Under the pieces are notes generated by a model. That model was not told where the DNA came from, did no database searches, and saw only the letters and a program-made list of their open reading frames with translations. A stretch of 8,218 nt of DNA from Clostridiales bacterium. Its GTDB lineage: Bacteria; Bacillota; Clostridia; Lachnospirales; Lachnospiraceae. The stretch lies in contig JAJUHH010000116.1 in assembly GCA_029267975.1 (NCBI GenBank), positions 1 to 8,218 of the forward strand. The letters run 5' to 3'. Shown in pieces: positions 3,713 through 8,218 of this stretch. Within the stretch, counting starts at the first letter, position 1; the number at the start of each line of letters is the position of its first letter. The translations under genes were made by a program, and so were the position numbers.

Positions 3713-5680
3713 ATGTTAGAAAAATCAATGAATGCACTAGAATATCCAATTATTTTAAATATGCTATGTGAACATGCAGTATCGGAACAGGCCAGAAAAA
3801 AGCTGTCAGAGTTAAAGCCTTATCTTTGCGAATGGGAAGTAAATGCAAGGATCAAGGATACTACCGAAGGCAGAAAAATATTAGATCATATCGGAACACC
3901 GCCCCTTGCCACCATGAAAGATATCGAAATGCTTCTGGAGCTGGCAGAGAAAGGCTCCATGCTGATTCCGGAACAACTGACAATGATGGGACTGTTCTTA
4001 AATGCCTGCAAGCGTATGAAGAGCTTTTTAAAGAGGGCTGAAGCACTAAATGTGGATATCGCAGGGTATGGCGGCTCCATGGATGAGCTGCCCGAGCTAT
4101 CCGATGAAATTAATCATACCATACGCAACAATGCCATCGATGATAATGCCTCAAAGGAACTAAAGGATATCCGCCGCAAAATGGAACAGCTTCGTACCGA
4201 GATGAAGACAAAGCTGGAGGCACAGCTGCGCAGCAAGAAGGAATGGTTCACAGATGGATATGTATCCACAAGAAACGGCCATCTGGTACTTCCGGTAAAA
4301 AGGGAATATAAGCATATGGTAAGCGGCTCCGTACTTGATATCTCCTCCAGCGGTTCCACTTATTTTATTGAGCCAACCATAGTAGCAAAGCTTAGGGAAG
4401 AGCTTTCTGTTCTGGAGATCAGCGAAAGCAATGAAGAACGCCGCATCCTATATGTGCTGACTGAGCTGATTGCTGCCCACGCCCATCCGATCCGCTTGAA
4501 TATGGAGGCCATGGAAACACTGGACTTTATCTTTGCCAAGGCAAAGCTGAGTCTGGATATGAAGGCTGTCCCTGCTCAAATGAGTACCACAAGAAAGATA
4601 CAGATCACAAACGGAAGGCATCCCCTTCTGAAAACAGGGGAATGTGTCCCCCTCAACTTCCGGCTGGGAAATGAGATCTCAGGTATTATTATCACCGGCC
4701 CTAATACCGGAGGTAAAACAGTTGCCCTAAAGACGGTGGGCTTATTGCAGCTTATGGCGCAAAGCGGCCTTCACGTTCCCTGTGAAGCTGCAGAGCTCTG
4801 CATGAACAATATGGTCCTGTGCGATATCGGGGACGGCCAGAGCATTACGGAGAACTTATCCACATTCTCCTCTCATATTACCAATATCATCAACATTTTA
4901 CACTATGCTGACCGGGATAGCCTGGTTCTCCTTGACGAACTTGGGTCCGGAACAGATCCTGCAGAGGGAATGGGAATTGCCATAGCAATTCTTGAAGAGC
5001 TGCGTAAGAAAAGCTGCCTCTTTGTAGCCACCACCCATTATCCTGAGGTAAAGGAATATGCCCAGACAACCAAAGGGTTAATCAATGCCAGAATGGCCTT
5101 TGACCGGGAAAGCTTAAAGCCCTTATACAGCCTTGAAATCGGGGAAGCCGGGGAAAGCTGTGCCCTATATATAGCCAAGCGGCTGGGTCTGCCAAAGCAC
5201 ATGCTGGAGCGGGCCTACCGGGAGGCCTATGGCAAAGAAGACAGACAGCTTACCAAGGAAATGGATGACAGCTTCCTAATTGATACGGATAAGTCCGCTT
5301 CAGCTGCTTCTACTTTAGAGATGCCTGCTGCGCCCAGGATTGTGCCTCAGATTAAGAAAGCAAGTCCTCCAAAGTCTGTCAGCGTCCGCAGCCAGCGCTT
5401 TAACGTTGGAGACAGTGTCGTAGTCTATCCTCAGAAAAAGATCGGAATTGTATTTAAAAAAGCCAATGAAAAGGGAGAGGTTGGGGTCCAAATCCAGAAG
5501 AAGAAGGAGTTCATCAGTCATAAGCGGCTGCAGCTAAAGGTTGCCGCTTCAGAAATGTACCCCGAGGATTATGACTTTTCCATTATCTTTGACTCCGTTG
5601 CCAACCGTAAGGCCAGACGCAAGATGGAGAAGGGCCATCAGCCAGACCTGGAGATTATCTATGAGAAAGAGCAACTATAA
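3713..5680 (+). CDS. MutS2-like ATPase without an Smr domain
   Basis: Predicted 655-residue cytosolic MutS-family ATPase, shorter than canonical MutS2 (about 780-790). Residues 1-320 are the MutS2-type core and lever helices (N-terminal MNALEYPIILNML; SSSGSTYFIEP at 211-221). The ATPase has Walker A GPNTGGKT (329-336), the MutS2 signature DIGDGQSITENLSTFSSH (371-388), Walker B LVLLDE (404-409) with GSGTDPAEG, and the TTHY switch (440-443). After about residue 505 the long coiled-coil seen in MutS2 is replaced by a short Ala/Pro/Ser-rich stretch (526-556); a KOW-like segment (FNVGDSVVVYPQKKIGIV, 563-580) follows, then a charged tail instead of Smr. The N-terminal mismatch-recognition domain of MutS1 is absent. 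Canonical MutS2 (RqcU) has been reported to act on collided ribosomes in Bacillus subtilis and to affect recombination; a ribosome role here is inferred. AAGGAG (3697-3702) sets the ATG. Expression appears to depend on readthrough of the leader terminators. Confidence 0.9.
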   Translation: MLEKSMNALEYPIILNMLCEHAVSEQARKKLSELKPYLCEWEVNARIKDTTEGRKILDHIGTPPLATMKDIEMLLELAEKGSMLIPEQLTMMGLFLNACKRMKSFLKRAEALNVDIAGYGGSMDELPELSDEINHTIRNNAIDDNASKELKDIRRKMEQLRTEMKTKLEAQLRSKKEWFTDGYVSTRNGHLVLPVKREYKHMVSGSVLDISSSGSTYFIEPTIVAKLREELSVLEISESNEERRILYVLTELIAAHAHPIRLNMEAMETLDFIFAKAKLSLDMKAVPAQMSTTRKIQITNGRHPLLKTGECVPLNFRLGNEISGIIITGPNTGGKTVALKTVGLLQLMAQSGLHVPCEAAELCMNNMVLCDIGDGQSITENLSTFSSHITNIINILHYADRDSLVLLDELGSGTDPAEGMGIAIAILEELRKKSCLFVATTHYPEVKEYAQTTKGLINARMAFDRESLKPLYSLEIGEAGESCALYIAKRLGLPKHMLERAYREAYGKEDRQLTKEMDDSFLIDTDKSASAASTLEMPAAPRIVPQIKKASPPKSVSVRSQRFNVGDSVVVYPQKKIGIVFKKANEKGEVGVQIQKKKEFISHKRLQLKVAASEMYPEDYDFSIIFDSVANRKARRKMEKGHQPDLEIIYEKEQL

Positions 5681-5699
5681 ATAGAATAAAGTAATCAGG

Positions 5700-5798
5700 G
5701 CCTGCTGCATTGCGTAACCATATAAGGAAGGAAAGAACAACACATCCCCGGATGCAGTTGTTCTTTCCTTCTTCATTAACTTATCGATTGCAGCAGGC
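5700..5798. terminator. Nested palindrome, bidirectional terminator between converging genes
   Basis: The inner stem pairs GAAGGAAAGAACAAC (5727-5741) with GTTGTTCTTTCCTTC (5757-5771), 15 perfect pairs, and contains a smaller CATC/GATG stem. An outer perfect 10-bp repeat, GCCTGCTGCA (5700-5709) with TGCAGCAGGC (5789-5798), encloses it. It lies between the plus-strand mutS2-like gene and the minus-strand dehydrogenase operon, so it probably stops both. Uninterrupted U tracts are lacking on either strand; the U-rich arms stand in for them. The outer repeats give it a look like a small palindromic element. Confidence 0.75.
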
Positions 5799-5818
5799 AG
5801 ATGATAGATGATCCAGGA

Positions 5819-6550
5819 TCAATCCCCTTGTTGATAGCTCCAACCAAGATCCTTATGATAAATCATCTGCTTTGTCATACCTCCGTCTACTGTAATATTC
5901 TCGCCGGTAATAAAGCTGCTGTCATCACTGCACAGATACATTGCCATCCTGGCGATATCCATTGGTTTTCCAATTCGCCCAACCGGATGCTGCTTGTGAT
6001 CCTCCTCACTCCATTCACTCTCTGTGGTATCGATCCATCCCGGAGCAATAGAGTTCACTCTTACCCTGCCCGCCAAACTAAGGGCCAGGGCATGGGTCAG
6101 AGCAGTAATTCCGCCCTTGGCTGCAGTATAGCTCTCCGTATCCCCCTGAGACATGAATGCCCTGGTTGAGGAGATGTTCACAATTGCTGCTCCTTCCCCA
6201 AAGTAAGGCAGAAGCAGGCTGGTGAGATAATAGGGTGCACTGATTCCTACCCGAAGAACATAATTAAAATCTTCATAGCTGCAGCCTGACAGAATACCTT
6301 TTCTTGACAGACAGGCATTATTGATCAGACAATCCACTTTTTTAAAGTTCTTAATCACCAAGTCGGCAAAGCTCTTTAGATCCTCTTCCCTTGCAATATC
6401 ACCACAAAAGTACAGATCACAGGCAGGCTCACTGCGGTCCAGATCGATCACCGCTACCTTTGCGCCAGCCTTACGAAATTCCTCCACCATACATCTTCCG
6501 ATGCCCTTGGCCCCACCGGTAATTATCACTGTTTTATTGCTAAAATCCAT
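5819..6550 (-). CDS. Short-chain dehydrogenase/reductase (SDR), classical type
   Basis: Predicted 243-residue cytosolic NAD(P)-dependent oxidoreductase of the classical SDR family (usually about 250). The Rossmann motif TGGAKGIG (11-18), NNA (77-79), catalytic S128 (NISS), YTAAK (Y141, K145) and PGW (170-172) are present in order. The acidic end of the second strand, VIDLD (D36), suggests NAD rather than NADP. The Asn of the catalytic tetrad, expected in the vNl.G motif near 102, is Gly here (VLRVGISAP). The substrate cannot be told from sequence; family members reduce 3-oxoacyl groups, sugars, alcohols or steroids. GGAGG lies 12 bases before the ATG, a slightly long spacing. The diguanylate cyclase gene ends 54 bases upstream on the same strand with no terminator between, so the two are likely one operon, ending at the palindrome at 5700-5798. 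Confidence 0.9.
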   Translation of the reverse strand: MDFSNKTVIITGGAKGIGRCMVEEFRKAGAKVAVIDLDRSEPACDLYFCGDIAREEDLKSFADLVIKNFKKVDCLINNACLSRKGILSGCSYEDFNYVLRVGISAPYYLTSLLLPYFGEGAAIVNISSTRAFMSQGDTESYTAAKGGITALTHALALSLAGRVRVNSIAPGWIDTTESEWSEEDHKQHPVGRIGKPMDIARMAMYLCSDDSSFITGENITVDGGMTKQMIYHKDLGWSYQQGD

Positions 6551-6604
6551 TTGCTTTGATACCCTCCTTTTCCTATGGCAGGCTTTTTCTCTTTCTTGGT
6601 TATA

Positions 6605-7498
6605 TTATGCCTCTACTCTGTTTCTGCCCTTGCGTTTCGCTTCATAGAGTTTGATATCTGCCTCTTTGATGAAATCATCCATAGAGGAATTCGGGTCCGG
6701 CATCTTGGCACTGACCCCTACGCTTACCGTTATGTTGATCATTGCACCACTACAGTCCATGGTTGTCTCCTGCACCTTACGTCGTAAGGTTTCCGCCATC
6801 TCATTTGCAATCTGTAAGCCTGCCCCAGGCATGCAGATCAGGAATTCCTCACCGCCATACCTTGCCACCCAGTCACTTTCCCGTCTTAAACCTGTCTGGA
6901 TGATGTTGGCAAGATTAAGCAGGGTACAATCCCCAGCCAGGTGCCCATGGGTATCATTCACGTCCTTGAAGTAATCAATGTCCACCATCATGATCGCTAT
7001 GCTGTGGCCAGAGATGGCCGCAGTCATCATATCGATGGGCAGCTTTTCATTAATATATCTTCGGTTATAGATTCCGGTCAGAGAATCCTTCAGTGCGATA
7101 TTATAGATATTATCAACTGTTTCATAGTACTGGGCCGGTCCGCCGCCCTGGCCTTCCATACGAAAGGACAAGGTGTGGGTTACCTTCTTGATCATTTCTA
7201 TTACTACAGTTCTGTCAATCAATTCATAAGGCATAGCAGTAATCATGAAGATATCATTTAAAAGATATTCTAATTTAATGTATGTTTCCTTATTCACATA
7301 GGCACGCATGGAGATGCAGTTCTCGCACTCACTGTTTCTGCCCCAGATTTCAAAGCAATGAAGATCTGAATATTTGGCTTTGTTCCCCTTGATATTTATC
7401 ACCAGCTTTTTCATGGGATCGACGATGCGAATTATGTCATAGCTGTTCATTATGATATCCAGCTTATCAATAACATTCTCAAGTTCTCTTATGTACAT
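6605..7498 (-). CDS. Diguanylate cyclase (GGDEF) with a cysteine-bearing N-terminal sensory domain
   Basis: Predicted 297-residue enzyme making cyclic di-GMP from two GTP. The C-terminal GGDEF domain (about 135-297) has DSLTGIYNRR (138-147), the metal/nucleotide segment VDIDYFKDVND (172-182), the active-site loop GGEEF (215-219) and an RxxD product-inhibition site (R206-D209) exactly five residues before it, so it should be active and feedback-inhibited. The N-terminal region (1-115) has no membrane segment and looks PAS-like, with C48, C58 and C61 in a C-x9-C-x2-C pattern (HCFEIW..CENCISM) seen in some redox- or metal-responsive PAS domains. The frame can start at a GTG at 7531, but AGGAGG (7508-7513) points to the ATG at 7498. 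It heads the operon with the dehydrogenase and is divergent from the coat gene. The signal sensed is unknown. Confidence 0.93.
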   Translation of the reverse strand: MYIRELENVIDKLDIIMNSYDIIRIVDPMKKLVINIKGNKAKYSDLHCFEIWGRNSECENCISMRAYVNKETYIKLEYLLNDIFMITAMPYELIDRTVVIEMIKKVTHTLSFRMEGQGGGPAQYYETVDNIYNIALKDSLTGIYNRRYINEKLPIDMMTAAISGHSIAIMMVDIDYFKDVNDTHGHLAGDCTLLNLANIIQTGLRRESDWVARYGGEEFLICMPGAGLQIANEMAETLRRKVQETTMDCSGAMINITVSVGVSAKMPDPNSSMDDFIKEADIKLYEAKRKGRNRVEA

Positions 7499-7507
7499 GC
7501 TCACTGC

Positions 7508-7513
7508 CCTCCT
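7508..7513 (-). promoter_or_regulatory. Ribosome binding site fixing the diguanylate cyclase start
   Basis: AGGAGG on the minus strand, 9 bases before the ATG at 7498. Starting at the GTG at 7531 would bury this site in the coding sequence and has no site of its own, so the shorter 297-residue protein is preferred. Confidence 0.8.
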
Positions 7514-7555
7514 CTTATGCTTCAGGCCCACATAGTAATAGTTATTATTTTCTTA

Positions 7556-7584
7556 ATATTAGCAGATATACCATATATAGTCAA
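7556..7584 (-). promoter_or_regulatory. Promoter of the diguanylate cyclase-dehydrogenase operon
   Basis: On the minus strand TTGACT (7579-7584), a 17-bp spacer and TAATAT (7556-7561), with TG one base before the -10 giving an extended -10. Transcription would start near 7549, about 50 bases before the ATG at 7498. It faces away from the coat-protein gene. Confidence 0.7.
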
Positions 7585-7663
7585 AAAATTTTTCGCATTT
7601 TGTCGTTTTATGGTAGGGATATTATTGATTTATATGAAAATAATAAGAACGGAGGTGTTTTGA

Positions 7664-8152
7664 ATGATTACAAATATAACCCTAACCACAAAAGAGAAAT
7701 TATTGCTGCAGGATGCGCAAAGTCACGAAGAGCAATGTGTCCTGAAATATTCCAACTTCGAAAAGCTGGCAATGGATCCGCAGCTTAAGGCTGTATTTCG
7801 GACCAACGGTCAGAAAGAACAGGAGCATCTGCAAACCATCAATCAGCTGCTAAATGGTAAAGTTCCCAATATGAGCGGTGGCCAAACAGCAGGTCAGTCC
7901 GGCAACCAGAACAAGGGCCAGTCCGTAGGCATAAGTGAACCGTCTGCCATGGGAAAATGGTCTGACAGAGATTTATGCATGGATCTGCTGAGTACTGAAA
8001 AATATGTATCCGGCTTTTATGATACTGCCATCTTCGAATTCAAGGATGCGCAGGTGCGTGATGTATTAAATCATATTCAGAAGGAAGAACAAAAGCATGG
8101 GGAAGCTATCTACAAATACATGGAAAGTAAGGGCATGTATTCGGCTAGCTGA
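7664..8152 (+). CDS. CotF-like spore coat protein, ferritin-like fold
   Basis: Predicted 162-residue helical protein resembling the CotF/ferritin-like coat family of spore-formers, usually deposited in the spore coat. Two helical pairs (about 10-64 and 98-155) flank a Gly/Gln/Ser/Asn-rich loop (71-90). Each pair has an ExxH motif on its second helix (E52-H55 and E142-H145) and glutamates on the first (E22/E23, E112), the layout of ferritin/rubrerythrin di-iron sites, so metal binding is possible though not established for coat members. GGAGG (7651-7655) precedes the ATG by 8 bases; an overlapping frame opening at 7600 is not coding. Sporulation sigma factors (E or K) would be expected to drive it, but I could not match their consensus in 7580-7650. 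It is divergent from the diguanylate cyclase gene. Confidence 0.85.
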   Translation: MITNITLTTKEKLLLQDAQSHEEQCVLKYSNFEKLAMDPQLKAVFRTNGQKEQEHLQTINQLLNGKVPNMSGGQTAGQSGNQNKGQSVGISEPSAMGKWSDRDLCMDLLSTEKYVSGFYDTAIFEFKDAQVRDVLNHIQKEEQKHGEAIYKYMESKGMYSAS

Positions 8153-8218
8153 CCATAGAAAGCTTTGTATCAATCCATAGAACCCTTTTCCTGATCCTTC
8201 CTCTGTGCTTAGTGCCAT

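Noticed and set aside
5801..6169. Plus-strand frame of 122 codons over the dehydrogenase
   Set aside because: It is the complement of conserved SDR coding sequence and has no family resemblance.
7585..7650. Sigma-E, -F, -G or -K promoter for the coat-protein gene
   Set aside because: GCATT near 7594 resembles a sigma-F/G -35, but no matching -10 follows at the proper spacing.
8153..8218. Minus-strand gene start at the CAT at the right edge, and a CCATAGAA direct repeat (8153-8160, 8175-8182)
   Set aside because: The frame from that ATG has no ribosome binding site in view and runs antisense into the coat gene; the 8-bp repeat is too short to interpret. I see no terminator here.

Overview
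The window looks like chromosome from an anaerobic, spore-forming Clostridia member, most likely of the Lachnospiraceae type. The grounds are moderate GC with AT-rich intergenic DNA, strong AGGAGG-type ribosome binding sites, sigma-A promoters of the TTGACA/TATAAT kind, a CotF-like spore coat protein, and a MutS2-like protein without an Smr domain. The lineage is inferred from gene style; no marker gene is present. I see no mobile element, CRISPR array, tRNA or rRNA.

Layout. Bases 1-214 hold a hairpin and AT-rich repeats but no gene. Bases 215-1497 are a minus-strand two-gene operon: a MarR-type regulator followed by a DegV/FakB fatty-acid-binding protein, with a clear promoter at 1629-1657. 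Bases 1498-1920 are a divergent intergenic region that also carries the promoter of the plus-strand gene at 1921-3252, a fusion of a CcdA/DsbD-like membrane electron carrier to a TlpA/ResA-like extracytoplasmic thioredoxin domain. Bases 3253-3712 form a long regulated leader: a near-consensus promoter, a 12-codon leader ORF with its own ribosome binding site, a small hairpin over the end of that ORF, and three successive terminator-like hairpins. The MutS2-like ATPase gene follows at 3713-5680. A nested palindrome at 5700-5798 separates it from a converging minus-strand operon made of a diguanylate cyclase (6605-7498) and a short-chain dehydrogenase (5819-6550). Divergent from the cyclase, a CotF-like ferritin-fold spore coat gene lies at 7664-8152, and 66 bases without an evident gene close the window.

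Most interesting is the leader-MutS2 unit. A short translated ORF followed by terminators is the arrangement used by translation-inhibitor-inducible resistance genes (erm, ABC-F and hflX-like genes). Canonical MutS2 acts on collided ribosomes, and this homologue keeps the ATPase and a KOW-like region but lacks Smr. Together these suggest an attenuation-controlled, translation-stress-induced ribosome-acting factor. That is inference, not shown by the sequence. The other units are a probable fatty-acid sensing pair (MarR + FakB), an envelope thiol-reduction protein, a c-di-GMP synthase with a cysteine-bearing sensory domain, and a sporulation gene.
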